The position numbers and the translations under genes are program-made. The notes beneath the pieces were generated by a model. The model did not search any database, had not been told where the DNA came from, and saw nothing but the letters and a program-made list of their open reading frames with translations. This document shows positions 34,249-42,717 of a stretch of 64,000 nt of DNA, in pieces. The stretch lies in contig NZ_BOOG01000041.1 in NCBI RefSeq assembly GCF_016863115.1, forward strand, positions 1 to 64,000, read 5' to 3'. The first letter of the stretch is position 1. The number at the start of each line of letters is the position of its first letter. The DNA is from Sphaerimonospora thailandensis (lineage in GTDB: Bacteria; Actinomycetota; Actinomycetes; Streptosporangiales; Streptosporangiaceae).

Positions 34249-35025
34249 TCAGAGGGATGCGGAGGGCTGGTGGGCGTCGAGATGCTTCATCTGCTCCAGC
34301 ACCGCGGAGGTGGTCGGCCGCGGCATCTCATGAACGATGCGGCCGTCGGCCAGGAACAGCGCGCGGTCCGCGTGGGCGGCGGCCACCGGGTCATGGGTGA
34401 CCATCACGATCGTCTGGCCCATGTCCCGGGAGGCGGACCGCAGCAGGGCGAGGACCTCGGCTCCTGAGCGGGAGTCGAGGTTGCCGGTGGGCTCGTCGGC
34501 GAAGACGATCGCGGGTCTGGATGCGAGGGCGCGGGCACAGGCGACCCGCTGCTGCTGACCGCCGGACAGCTGGGCGGGGCGATGGTCCAGACGGTCGGCG
34601 ATCCCCATCGTGGCCAGCAGGTGATCCAACCATTTCCGATCGATGTTCTGCCCGGCCAAGGCCGCCGGCAGCGTGATGTTCTCCAAAGCGGTGAGGGTGG
34701 GCAGCAGGTTGAACGCCTGGAAGATGAACCCGATGCGCTCGCGCCGCACCTTGGTCAGCCGCGCGTCGTCGAGCTGCGCCAGATCGATCTCGCCGATCCT
34801 CGCGCTGCCGGAGGTCGGGGTGTCCAGGCCGGCCAGGCAGTGCATGAACGTGGACTTGCCTGACCCCGACGGTCCCATGATCGCGGTGAATTCGCCCTGG
34901 CGGAACCTGGCCGACACCCCCGCCAGCGCGATGACTCTGGCCTCACCCTCGCCGTAGACCTTCGTCAGATCGTCGGCCGCTGCGACGACCGCCCCTGACG
35001 GCACGGGGTCGATTCGCTGGTTCAT
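34249..35025 (-). CDS. ABC transporter ATP-binding protein (MacB/LolD type)
   Basis: 258 residues from the ATG at 35025; GTG codons just upstream are alternatives, with GGAGAG about 12 bases away. Walker A is IMGPSGSGKSTFMHCLAGLD, the Q-loop FIFQAFNLLPTLTAL, the signature LSGGQQQRVACARALA, Walker B IVFADEPTGNLDSRSG and the H-loop VMVTHDP. It powers the adjacent FtsX-type permease and begins the operon. A strong hairpin sits in its leader. Confidence 0.92.
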   Translation of the reverse strand: MNQRIDPVPSGAVVAAADDLTKVYGEGEARVIALAGVSARFRQGEFTAIMGPSGSGKSTFMHCLAGLDTPTSGSARIGEIDLAQLDDARLTKVRRERIGFIFQAFNLLPTLTALENITLPAALAGQNIDRKWLDHLLATMGIADRLDHRPAQLSGGQQQRVACARALASRPAIVFADEPTGNLDSRSGAEVLALLRSASRDMGQTIVMVTHDPVAAAHADRALFLADGRIVHEMPRPTTSAVLEQMKHLDAHQPSASL

Positions 35026-35045
35026 CACACACACTGCTCTCCGGG

Positions 35046-35067
35046 GTGCCCGGTGGCTTCCGGGCAC
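35046..35067 (-). promoter_or_regulatory. Leader hairpin before the ABC operon
   Basis: GTGCCCGG and CCGGGCAC form a perfect 8-bp stem around six bases, about 20 bases upstream of the ABC ATPase start. It could be an operator for the divergent response regulator or an mRNA structure near the ribosome-binding site. Confidence 0.4.
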
Positions 35068-35233
35068 GGTCCCTCTTGGTTGTTGTCTCTTGGTCGCGCC
35101 GGCACCTGTCCGGGTCCCAATCCTGGGATGTGAAGTGGGGGCGGCGGATCCACCGGAAAGCCGACCGGCTCGGCCGGCTACTCGGCCGAAAGGTTGAGGT
35201 GGCCGGACCGGGGCGGCGATAGCGTCACCTGCT

Positions 35234-36454
35234 GTGATAGACGAATGGCGAACACGTCCCCTCTACCAGCAGGTTCTCGCCGCACTGGCAGTCGCAGGGG
35301 TGGCCGTGCTGCTGGTGCTGGAGGGGCTCGACACCAGGTTTCTTCCGACAACCGTGGGCGTCGTCGCCTGCGGTGCGCTCTGCGTGGTGGCACTGGTCGT
35401 TCCGCCGGCGCGGCTTCCCCGCTACACGGGCATGGCCGTGGCGGCGTCCTGCGTGTTGTCCCTGGTGCAGTTCCAGTTGTCCGTGCGGCCTGAGCACACG
35501 CCGGGCATGACCGAGCTGGGCGTGTTGCTGCTCCTCATCACCCGGGCCGTCCGCCGCTGCTCGCCGCTCTGGGCGGTGGCCATGACGGCGGGACTCTCCG
35601 TGGCCGCCCTCCTGGTGCCGGTACGGATCCCCGAAGACCAGAGAGACGCCACATCGTTGGTCATGGTGGCGATCTTTTGCTGCCTGCCGCTCATGGTGAT
35701 GTCGGGCCTTGTGCTGCGGCTGCGCGACAGACTGCGGGCCCGGGAGTTGGATGCCGCCCTGCAGGCCCAGCGACTGGAGTACGCCAGGGATCTGCACGAC
35801 TTCGTCGCCCACCATGTCACCGGGATCGTCATGCAGGCCAAGGCCGTGCGGTTCGCCACGGAGACCGGCCTGCCCCAGGGCCCGGAAGAGCTGGAGCGGA
35901 TGCTCGCCGGCATCGAGGACGCCGGGGGCAAAGCGCTGGACGCCATGCGGAGCATGGTGCGGACGCTGCGTGACCAGACGCCGGCTCCCCTTGGGCCGGT
36001 GCCTGGCTTGCCGGAGCTGCTGATGGAGCTGTCCGAGGACTTCGCCGGGACGGGTCCGCCCATGGAGGTGACCGTGGATCCCCGGCTGACTGGCCGGTAT
36101 CTCCATCCCCAGATAGTGGATGTGGTCGGCAGGGTTGTCCGAGAGGCGCTGATCAACGTGCGTAAGCACGCCGTCGCTGCGACCCGTGTCACGGTGTCCG
36201 CCGGGCTCGGGAACGATGACTGGTTGGAGGTGTCGGTAACCGATGACGGCGGGAACCCCGGCTCGCCCAGCCTCTTGGCTCGCTCTGGTTTGGCTCGCTC
36301 CGGTCTGGCTCGCTCCGGCGGCGGGTTCGGCCTCACCGGTCTGGCCGAGCGTGCCGAGAAGGTCGGCGGCCAGATCACGGCCGGCTGGGACGATGGCTGC
36401 TCCGGTTGGCGGGTGGCGGTCCGGTTGCCGATGCGACTCAACAGCGATCAATAG
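35234..36454 (+). CDS. Two-component sensor histidine kinase
   Basis: 406 residues from a GTG. Four or five membrane helices occupy about 14-165. The HisKA_3 dimerisation helix has the phospho-acceptor His in YARDLHDFVAHHVTGIVMQAK, and a HATPase_c domain follows (REALINVRKHA for the N box, VTDDGG, GFGLTGLAERAEKVGG). This is the NarL-class kinase layout without a large external sensor, as in envelope-stress systems. An in-frame 15-base repeat gives LARSGLARSGLARSGG inside the ATP lid. It is divergent from the ABC exporter and 31 bases ahead of its regulator gene. Confidence 0.92.
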   Translation: MIDEWRTRPLYQQVLAALAVAGVAVLLVLEGLDTRFLPTTVGVVACGALCVVALVVPPARLPRYTGMAVAASCVLSLVQFQLSVRPEHTPGMTELGVLLLLITRAVRRCSPLWAVAMTAGLSVAALLVPVRIPEDQRDATSLVMVAIFCCLPLMVMSGLVLRLRDRLRARELDAALQAQRLEYARDLHDFVAHHVTGIVMQAKAVRFATETGLPQGPEELERMLAGIEDAGGKALDAMRSMVRTLRDQTPAPLGPVPGLPELLMELSEDFAGTGPPMEVTVDPRLTGRYLHPQIVDVVGRVVREALINVRKHAVAATRVTVSAGLGNDDWLEVSVTDDGGNPGSPSLLARSGLARSGLARSGGGFGLTGLAERAEKVGGQITAGWDDGCSGWRVAVRLPMRLNSDQ

Positions 36455-36485
36455 CAGAACGGCCGCTTTCCGCAGGTCTGAGACC

Positions 36486-37184
36486 ATGGACGACATGACG
36501 ATCCGGCTGCTGATCGCTGATGACCAGGAGATGGTCCGTTCCGCCTTCCGCATGATCTTGGGCTCTCAGCCGGACATGGACGTCGTCGCCGAGGCCGCCG
36601 ACGGCGCCACGGCAGTCGAGGAGGCACGCAGGCTACGACCAGACGTGTGCATCCTCGACATCCGGATGCCCAGAATGGACGGCCTGGAGGCGACCAGACT
36701 GCTGGCGGGACCGGACGTCCGAGATCCCCTCAACGTCCTGATCGCCACGACGTTCGACCTCGATGAGTACGTCTACGGCGCCCTGCATGGCGGCGCCTGC
36801 GGTTTCCTGCTCAAGGACGCTTCACCCGCCCTGCTGGTCGAGGCGGTGCGCGCGGCGGCGGCGGGGAACGCGCTGATCTCTCCCTCGATCACTGTCCGTC
36901 TGCTCGCCCACATGGCTTCCCAGCGCGGCGGATTTTCCCCTTCGCCTGCTGTCAGAAAGCAGACAGGCAGGCCCATCGAGCCGCTGACCCAGCGCGAGCT
37001 CGATGTCGTACGCCTCCTCGCCCGTGGCCGTACCAACGAGGAGCTGGCCCTGGAGCTCTACGTGACCCCGGCCACGATCAAGACCCACCTGGCGAACGTG
37101 CAGCGCAAACTCGGCGTACGCAATCGAGTCGAGATAGCTGCCTGGGCGTGGGAGAACGGGATCTGCGGCCCAGGACAGCCGTGA
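36486..37184 (+). CDS. NarL/LuxR-family response regulator
   Basis: 232 residues from the ATG at 36486 (MDDMTIRLLIADDQEMVR). The receiver domain (about 5-125) has the acidic pair in IADDQE, phospho-acceptor Asp in VCILDIRMPRMDG, the switch Thr in IATTFD and the Lys in LLKDAS. A LuxR-type HTH at about 165-225 reads PLTQRELDVVRLLARGRTNEELALELYVTPATIKTHLAN across two parts. It is the partner of the kinase just upstream, probably acting on the divergent ABC operon. Confidence 0.93.
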   Translation: MDDMTIRLLIADDQEMVRSAFRMILGSQPDMDVVAEAADGATAVEEARRLRPDVCILDIRMPRMDGLEATRLLAGPDVRDPLNVLIATTFDLDEYVYGALHGGACGFLLKDASPALLVEAVRAAAAGNALISPSITVRLLAHMASQRGGFSPSPAVRKQTGRPIEPLTQRELDVVRLLARGRTNEELALELYVTPATIKTHLANVQRKLGVRNRVEIAAWAWENGICGPGQP

Positions 37185-37186
37185 AC

Positions 37187-38005
37187 TCAGAGTAGCGACT
37201 CCAGGTGATCCACCACGGGGTTGAGCCACTCACTCGGCGGGCCGAGCGGTTCGTGGCCGTCGCGGCGGTGCCGGTCGGCCAAAGTGATCAGGTAGTGGGC
37301 GGCGACTCCGCGAGCGTCCGCCGTCGAGGTCCCGATGATGCGGCCGGACCGCGCCAGACAGGCCGCGGCGGCCTCCCGCGGCCGCATCCGGCGCAGGCAG
37401 CGGTGGAAGAAGTAGTGCAGGGCGTCGAATCCGTACGGCACGCCGGTGGCGAACCGTTCCCAGTTCCAGACCAGCAGCCGACCGTCGGCCGCGGCCGCCA
37501 CGTTCCACGGCGTGAAATCACCATGCCAGGCGCAGCCGTCATCGGAGCCGAGGGTGGCGATCTCCGCCACGGCCGCCTCGAGCAGGTCCGCCGGCACCCG
37601 GGACCTGACGGAGAAGCGGGACGGGACGGGCAGGGGGGACAGCAGCAACACGTCGAGATCACCCGACGCGCCGTGATGCAGCACGGTCGGTGGCACCACG
37701 GTCTTCAGCGGCCGGTCGGCGAGCATCCGGAGGACTTCGCTCTCGTGCCTGACCGCCTCGCGGGCTTGCTCCGTGCCACCGATCTTCACGATGCCGGCCA
37801 GACCGGCAGGGCCGTACGCCTCCAGGGCGGACTCGGCGTGAGACCGGCGGGCCGGCGGCCGTACGACGATCCGGATCGGCTGGCCGAGGGCTTCACTGAG
37901 GTGGGACTCGATGGCACGTGGGCCGTCGGCCGCCGCCAGGCCGAGCGCGTGATGCCGCCAGACGTGTGAGACCAATCGCCACGGGGCGAGCCGGTGAGAC
38001 AGCAC
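37187..38005 (-). CDS. Aminoglycoside-phosphotransferase-fold kinase-like protein
   Basis: 272 residues from a GTG with a very good GGAGGAGG site. The C-lobe contains CAWHGDFTPWNVAAAADGRLL, where HGD..N is the catalytic motif of APH/choline-kinase enzymes. The metal-binding DWE position reads LVWNWERF, so the usual Asp is Asn. The N-lobe (GIVKIGGTEQAREAVRHESEVL) has the Lys and Glu pair. The substrate is unknown. The 5' end overlaps the preceding small membrane-protein gene by 113 bases, and the response regulator converges on it with a two-base gap. Confidence 0.75.
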   Translation of the reverse strand: MLSHRLAPWRLVSHVWRHHALGLAAADGPRAIESHLSEALGQPIRIVVRPPARRSHAESALEAYGPAGLAGIVKIGGTEQAREAVRHESEVLRMLADRPLKTVVPPTVLHHGASGDLDVLLLSPLPVPSRFSVRSRVPADLLEAAVAEIATLGSDDGCAWHGDFTPWNVAAAADGRLLVWNWERFATGVPYGFDALHYFFHRCLRRMRPREAAAACLARSGRIIGTSTADARGVAAHYLITLADRHRRDGHEPLGPPSEWLNPVVDHLESLL

Positions 38006-38396
38006 GCGAAGGACCTCCTCCAGTTGACGTGATCTCCGGTGTGAATTCCAGCGGTTTGTCCGGCGGCATGCTGTCGTGTTTTCGCAATTCTTCGGAATCG
38101 CGATTTATCGACATGTCGGTGGCGATGCCGTTGATGTTGGTGGAATGCGCGATCTGCGATTTTCTGTCGAGATTGAGAGGTTCGTGCTGTCGGAAACTCG
38201 GTGGATTGTCCTGGTCTGGAATGCTCGTCGGAAGCACCCGGAGTTGGGGGACAAGGGGGTGTTCGGGTGGGGTCACGGCGAGCAGTACCAGACCGCCGGC
38301 CACCCCTCCGACCAGCCAGATAGCGAGCAGCGGCCACCGCCGGTGCGGCGGCGGGCCGTGGTCGGCGAGCCCCCGGCCGTCCGGTGGCAGACTCAT
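37893..38396 (-). CDS. Putative small membrane-anchored protein
   Basis: 167 residues from the ATG at 38396, which has AGGAG six bases upstream. A short cytoplasmic segment leads to one span (WPLLAIWLVGGVAGGLVLLAV) and then a polar tail (LVPQLRVLPTSIPDQDNPP onward) with no recognised domain. The coding region between about 38040 and 38200 is clearly lower in GC than its surroundings. The final 37 codons lie inside the kinase-like gene in another frame, so the true end or even the gene itself is uncertain. It resembles the short accessory membrane proteins found near polysaccharide genes. Confidence 0.5.
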   Translation of the reverse strand: MSLPPDGRGLADHGPPPHRRWPLLAIWLVGGVAGGLVLLAVTPPEHPLVPQLRVLPTSIPDQDNPPSFRQHEPLNLDRKSQIAHSTNINGIATDMSINRDSEELRKHDSMPPDKPLEFTPEITSTGGGPSRAVSPARPVAIGLTRLAASRARPGGGRRPTCHRVPPQ

Positions 38397-38581
38397 GAAC
38401 ATCTCCTACTCGGTTCCGTGTCCCGAACTATAGGGCGAGACGGTCTTTTGCCTGCCGGTTATTCATGATTTTCTGCCAACTTTTCCTCGGCGAGATAACG
38501 GAAACCGGTCCCGGGACTTCACCGGTTGGGCAATGGTGAATCCTGACCAATCGCAGGGGGCTGCGGAGAAGAGGGGACACG

Positions 38582-39730
38582 ATGCGGGGAGTCGTCGGCT
38601 TGGCCGTACTGGTGGCGGGGGGGTGCCTCGCGATGTGCACCGCGTGCGCGGTGGCGTCCGGCACGTCTGAGGGCGCCTTGGGGGGAACAGCGAGTAGGCC
38701 GGAGGACATGCCGGCGGGCCCGTTAGGCGGTGTGCGGAGAGACAGGACATGGGAATCGCCGGGAGGCGCGTCGCCGGGCGTGGGTGTGCCCGGGGGGCGT
38801 GCGACGCCGGGCGCCTGTGCGGTGACGGACAAGCTCATCCCGACCTGCGGGGCGTGGTGGGGGATCGCGCCCGACGTCTTCTCCGGGCGGGGACCGCTGC
38901 GCGCGACCGAGATGGCCGAGCGCCGGATGGGCCGCCACGCCGACATCGTGCACGTCTACCACCGCGGTGACGAACTGTTCCCGACGCGGCAGGAGCGCGC
39001 GGTCGCCAAGGGGCCCCGGCTGCTGTTGATCAACTGGAGGCCGGCGCCCGACCGCACCTGGGCACAGATCGCGCGAGGAGAGGCGGACGCGCGCATCGAC
39101 CGACTGGCCGGCCACATCGTCCGGACCTTTCCCGGCCGGTTCTTCCTGACCATCCAGCACGAGCCCGAGACGGATGTACGGCGCGGCGCCGGCTACTCGG
39201 CCGCCGACTATGTGGCCATGTATCGCCATGTCGTCACCCGGCTGCGAAATCGGGGCGTACGTAATGCGGTGACCGTGATGACCTACAGGGGAGGGCCCGT
39301 CTGGGTGTCCAAGCCCTGGTTCGACCGCCTCTACCCGGGCGATGACGTGGTCGACTGGGTGGCCTTCGATTCCTACGCTGACGGCAGGGTGAGCGACTTC
39401 GCGGGCCTGGTGAGCCAGACCCGGTCCGATCGCCCGAATTGGCCGGGCTTCTACCGCTGGATGCAGGGGCGCTTCCCGGCGAAACCGATCATGCTCGCCG
39501 AGTGGGGAGCCTTCGAACGCCCCGGCCTGCCCCGCTACAAGCGGGACTTCTTCGCCTCGGTCGAGCGGCAGATCGGCGACTACCCGCAGATCAAGGCGCT
39601 CGTCTACTTCGACTCGCCGGTGGCGTCCAGGGGAGACACCCGTTTCGACACCACGCCGGGCGCGAGCAGGGCGTTCTCCCGGCTGGCCCGCAACCCGAAG
39701 TTCACCGCCCCCTCCGTCCCGCCCGCCTGA
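38582..39730 (+). CDS. Lipoprotein glycoside hydrolase, GH26-like
   Basis: 382 residues. The N-terminus (MRGVVGLAVLVAGGCLAMCTAC) offers lipobox cysteines, so the enzyme is probably tethered outside the cell. A Gly/Pro-rich linker runs to about 80. The catalytic barrel has IQHEPE (acid/base Glu) and MLAEWGAFE (nucleophile Glu), with VDWVAFDSYADG between. This arrangement is that of GH26 beta-mannanase-like enzymes; the specificity is not readable. An extracellular polysaccharide role fits the neighbouring membrane and kinase-like genes. Confidence 0.75.
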   Translation: MRGVVGLAVLVAGGCLAMCTACAVASGTSEGALGGTASRPEDMPAGPLGGVRRDRTWESPGGASPGVGVPGGRATPGACAVTDKLIPTCGAWWGIAPDVFSGRGPLRATEMAERRMGRHADIVHVYHRGDELFPTRQERAVAKGPRLLLINWRPAPDRTWAQIARGEADARIDRLAGHIVRTFPGRFFLTIQHEPETDVRRGAGYSAADYVAMYRHVVTRLRNRGVRNAVTVMTYRGGPVWVSKPWFDRLYPGDDVVDWVAFDSYADGRVSDFAGLVSQTRSDRPNWPGFYRWMQGRFPAKPIMLAEWGAFERPGLPRYKRDFFASVERQIGDYPQIKALVYFDSPVASRGDTRFDTTPGASRAFSRLARNPKFTAPSVPPA

Positions 39731-39804
39731 GCAACGGTCTGCAACACATCGGGAAGCGCCGGACACTGACCTGGGTGTCCGGCACCTTTCGATGAGGAGA
39801 CCCC

Positions 39805-40317
39805 GTGTCACAGCGAGATCGCTTCGAAGCGATCTATGACGCCTGCTACCCGGCGATACATCAGTACGCCGCCCGCCGTACCGGCTCGCCTGATGACACC
39901 GCCGACGTCATCGCCGAGACGTTCCTCACCGCCTGGCGGCGCGTCGACGACGTGCCCGAGGGCGAGAAGGCGCTGCTCTGGCTGTACGGCGTGGCCCGCC
40001 GCGTGCTGGCCAATCAGCGGCGCGGCGCCGTACGCAGGGCGGCGCTCGCCGAGCGGCTGCGCGCGGAGCTGGCGGCCGAGCGCCCGGTGACGCCGGTGGA
40101 ACTTGAGCATGTGCGCGCGGCCTTCGACGAACTGCCCGAGCGTGATCGCGAGGTGCTGGCCCTGGCCTGCTGGGAGGGCCTGACCAGTGAGCAGATCGCG
40201 GAGGTCGTGGGAGGTACGGCGATCGCCGCCCGAACCCGGCTGCACCGTGCGCGCAGACGCCTGGCGGCGACGTTGGAGCGGCGGCATTTCCCGGAAATCG
40301 CGATGGGGGAAGCATGA
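39805..40317 (+). CDS. ECF-family RNA polymerase sigma factor
   Basis: 170 residues from a GTG after GATGAGGAGAC. Region 2 (about 8-75) reads FEAIYDACYPAIHQYAARRT and DVIAETFLTAWRRVDDVP; region 4 (about 105-155) reads AFDELPERDREVLALACWEGLTSEQIAEVVGG across its helices. There is no sigma region 3. It overlaps the following membrane protein as ATGA, so that protein is expected to be its anti-sigma or signalling partner. Confidence 0.92.
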   Translation: MSQRDRFEAIYDACYPAIHQYAARRTGSPDDTADVIAETFLTAWRRVDDVPEGEKALLWLYGVARRVLANQRRGAVRRAALAERLRAELAAERPVTPVELEHVRAAFDELPERDREVLALACWEGLTSEQIAEVVGGTAIAARTRLHRARRRLAATLERRHFPEIAMGEA

Positions 40318-41225
40318 ACGGCGGCATGAACGACATCGACAACCTGGTGCGGGCCATCGACCTAGCGCCAAACGCGCCGGCGCAGGGGCCCGGCGCGCGC
40401 GAGCTCCGCGACGCGATCATGGCGACCCCGGTCCAGAGCGGTCGGCTGTCCCGGCTGTCCAGGAGGCCGGGGCGTGTCCGTCGGCCCGTGCTGATCTCGG
40501 CGGTCACCGCCGCCGTGGCGGCGGCGGCCGCGATCGGCATCGGTGTCCTGCCGGGCGGTCCGGCCACCCAGTACGCCAACGCGGCTGTGTCGATCAAGAA
40601 GACCGAAGACCATTTCAGCGTCACCATCACCGATCCCGCCGCCGACCACCGGCGCTTCGAGGAGGCGTTCCGCGCGGTCGGGCTGGACGTCGTCGTGAAG
40701 GTCGTCCCGGTGGCGCCGGCCGAGGTGGGCAGCCTGATCGGCCCGATCGCGCCAAAGGGCTTCAAATGGCACGGCAGCATCGGGGTGCAGCGGGTGACCC
40801 CGTGCGCCTCGGCGTTCTGCGGCAAGGTCTGGATGCCCGCCGATTTCCCCGGCCAGGTCGTGTTCGGGGTCGGCCGCCCCGCCGAGCCGGGCGAACCGTA
40901 CGCACAGGATCCCGCCTTCGACCCTTCCGGAGCGGAGGCGCTGGACGGCTACACGGCGCATGGCAAGCGGGTCGCGACCGTACGCGCCGAGGCGGGGCGG
41001 CGCGGGCTGAAGGTCGGCTACCGCCTGCTCTGGACCCGCCCCGACGGAAGCTTCTTCGACGAGCCCGTCCCGGGCAGCCGCGTCAAGGACGACTGGATCG
41101 TCGAATGGTCCCGCCATCGCAGCTCCGACACCGTCGATCTCTTCGTGGTCCCCGGCCCCGGCTCCGGTCCGGCACCCGACCCGCAGGAGATCGCCACTCC
41201 TCAGTGGTACGACCTCCCCGACTGA
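40314..41225 (+). CDS. Membrane protein co-expressed with ECF sigma factor
   Basis: 303 residues. A cytosolic N-terminus of about 60 residues (IDNLVRAIDLAPNAPA, ELRDAIMATP) precedes one span (VLISAVTAAVAAAAAIGIGVL, about 60-80). The external domain is Gly/Pro/charged-rich, with a cysteine pair (TPCASAFCGKVW). It resembles the CU044-type proteins often paired with ECF factors in actinobacteria, which act as candidate anti-sigma factors, but no zinc-binding anti-sigma motif is visible. The start overlaps the sigma-factor stop. Confidence 0.75.
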   Translation: MNGGMNDIDNLVRAIDLAPNAPAQGPGARELRDAIMATPVQSGRLSRLSRRPGRVRRPVLISAVTAAVAAAAAIGIGVLPGGPATQYANAAVSIKKTEDHFSVTITDPAADHRRFEEAFRAVGLDVVVKVVPVAPAEVGSLIGPIAPKGFKWHGSIGVQRVTPCASAFCGKVWMPADFPGQVVFGVGRPAEPGEPYAQDPAFDPSGAEALDGYTAHGKRVATVRAEAGRRGLKVGYRLLWTRPDGSFFDEPVPGSRVKDDWIVEWSRHRSSDTVDLFVVPGPGSGPAPDPQEIATPQWYDLPD

Positions 41226-41230
41226 GCGGG

Positions 41231-41637
41231 TTCCTGGGATGATGCCACTCAGGGCTCGGGCAAGAGCCTCACCATGACCTTCCTGGTGCGCAAGCTGCGC
41301 GCCACGCCCGCCCTGGCCGACACGAAGGTCGTGGTGGTCACCGACCGGACCAGCTCCAGGGGCAGCTCAGCGAGACCATGGAGCTCAGCGGCGAGCACGT
41401 GGAGGTGGCCGAGCAGTTGATCGCCGCCAAGGCCAAGAACATCCTGCGGCACTACGTCGAGAAGATCCTGCCCGAGGGCTTCAAGGCCCAGGTGGTCGCC
41501 GCCGACCGGAAGGCGACCGTACGCGGCGTCACGATCACGGCGCGGAGTTCTGGCGGCTGGTCGAGCGGGTGATGCCAGGCTACCCGGACTCCCGGGAACG
41601 GCTGCGGCGGCTCGGCCCCGACCTCTGGCTCCCCTGA
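41231..41637 (+). pseudogene. Remnant of type I restriction enzyme R subunit (hsdR)
   Basis: Short stretches in shifting frames match HsdR: a damaged Walker A region (GMM, then TQGSGKSLTMTFLVRKLRAT), KVVVVTDRT, then after a one-base shift QLQGQLSETMELSGEHVEVA and HYVEKILPEGFKAQVVAADR. A further shift gives FWRLVERVMPGYPDSRERL before a stop at 41635-41637. The N-terminal nuclease domain, most of the helicase and the hsdM and hsdS genes are absent. It is a decayed fragment of a defence locus beside an intact toxin-antitoxin-type operon. Confidence 0.8.
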
Positions 41638-41767
41638 ACTCGGACAGGGCGGCCCACAAAGGTGAGGCCGAAGGCTCCGAAAGCCGCGGATGGCTGCTAG
41701 CTCTTCAGCCAGCCGAGTTGATCGTAGTCTGGCAGAGCGCGGCGCGTTCCGGCAGCCGCCAAGCTTG

Positions 41768-42208
41768 TCAGAGAAGATCGCTGGGCCGAAGCATGGGCAA
41801 TTGATACGCGTCCGCGCCCAGACGGGACAGGATCGCCGTTACCCCCTCACGCACGAATGGGTAGGCAGCGGGCCATGCGAAGGAGTCCCCGAAGGCCTTC
41901 AACCGTTCGTGATCACCACCGACCCAGTTCTCCGCGTTGGCATTGCGCGGGACATACGTCACGACAAGCGACAGAGACAGTTGGACCAAGGGGTCGTTCT
42001 CGTCAACGTCGACGAGGCTGCCGTCAAGGTCGAACTTGTAGGAGAGCGCTTGTTCGGTGAGCGCGAAACCGGCTGCCACCGAGAGCTGGAGGTTGCTGCC
42101 TCGCCCAGGTTTGAGTCGTTGGCCGGAAAACGCGACCGCGCTGACATCTTGGAGCTCCACCAGCTCGGCGAGGGCAAGCGAATCCCGGGTGGACATGCTG
42201 TCGTTCAC
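41768..42208 (-). CDS. SecB-like chaperone of a toxin-antitoxin-chaperone operon
   Basis: 146 residues from a GTG overlapping the antitoxin stop (GTGA). After a beta-rich body (LQLSVAAGFALTEQALSYKF, PLVQLSLSLVVTYV) it ends SFAWPAAYPFVREGVTAILS and LPMLRPSDLL. This matches the C-terminal pattern of SecB and of mycobacterial Rv1957 (YP(Y/F)(A/I)RE then a hydrophobic L-P segment). Actinobacteria lack an outer membrane and normally have no SecB except in TAC loci. The likely role is to fold or protect the antitoxin encoded next to it. Similarity is by eye. Confidence 0.7.
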   Translation of the reverse strand: MNDSMSTRDSLALAELVELQDVSAVAFSGQRLKPGRGSNLQLSVAAGFALTEQALSYKFDLDGSLVDVDENDPLVQLSLSLVVTYVPRNANAENWVGGDHERLKAFGDSFAWPAAYPFVREGVTAILSRLGADAYQLPMLRPSDLL

Positions 42209-42717
42209 GTCGTGAACATCCTTTTGCCCAAAGGTGTGAAGCTGTTGGCAGCCGGCAGCGTGGTTACCTCAGCCTCGACGCGGAAGGATTCAGTTCGGCC
42301 GGTGGCGGCCCAACGGACCAGGACGGGACGGTCATCGCCCTCGTTCGTGACGAACACTCCAGACGTGGTCGGTTGAGGACGCCGGATCCGCCAATCTTCG
42401 AAGGCAGGCCGTACTGCTCGCTGTTCGAGCGCCGCCTGCCGGGGTTCACCGGCGCGGACAAGACGAAGATCGGCTTCGAAACCCATCGCGTGCAGGTACT
42501 CGGCAAGGGTGTTGGTGCGAATGTTGCCGTCCCCACGAAAGACCTGGTTCGCGGCTGAACGACGAACACCCAACTCTCGGGCCACGTCGCTCTGTGTCAT
42601 TCGGGATGCGAGTTGTGCCTGGTGGAGGAGGGCGAGGACTTCGTGACGCAGACGAGCCGCCGCCACCGCCCGGGCCCCCTTCAGCGTGGCGGTGACGCGT
42701 TCGTAGAGACTTCTCAT
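42205..42717 (-). CDS. HigA-like XRE antitoxin with C-terminal extension
   Basis: 170 residues from the ATG at 42717, which overlaps the toxin stop as ATGA. Residues about 37-85 form an XRE helix-turn-helix (MTQSDVARELGVRRSAANQV, then NIRTNTLAEYLHAMGFEADL). Beyond it lies an extension of about 85 residues rich in aromatic and hydrophobic positions (FEDWRIRRPQ, GVFVTNEGDD, VLVRWAATGRTESF). In TAC systems such an extension is the chaperone-addiction region that SecB-like proteins bind. It should bind the toxin and repress the operon. Confidence 0.78.
   Translation of the reverse strand: MRSLYERVTATLKGARAVAAARLRHEVLALLHQAQLASRMTQSDVARELGVRRSAANQVFRGDGNIRTNTLAEYLHAMGFEADLRLVRAGEPRQAALEQRAVRPAFEDWRIRRPQPTTSGVFVTNEGDDRPVLVRWAATGRTESFRVEAEVTTLPAANSFTPLGKRMFTT

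Noticed and set aside
41249-41659. A 136-codon frame on the - strand over the hsdR remnant
   Set aside because: It is antisense to clearly HsdR-like fragments and has low-complexity Arg/Ala/Gly composition.
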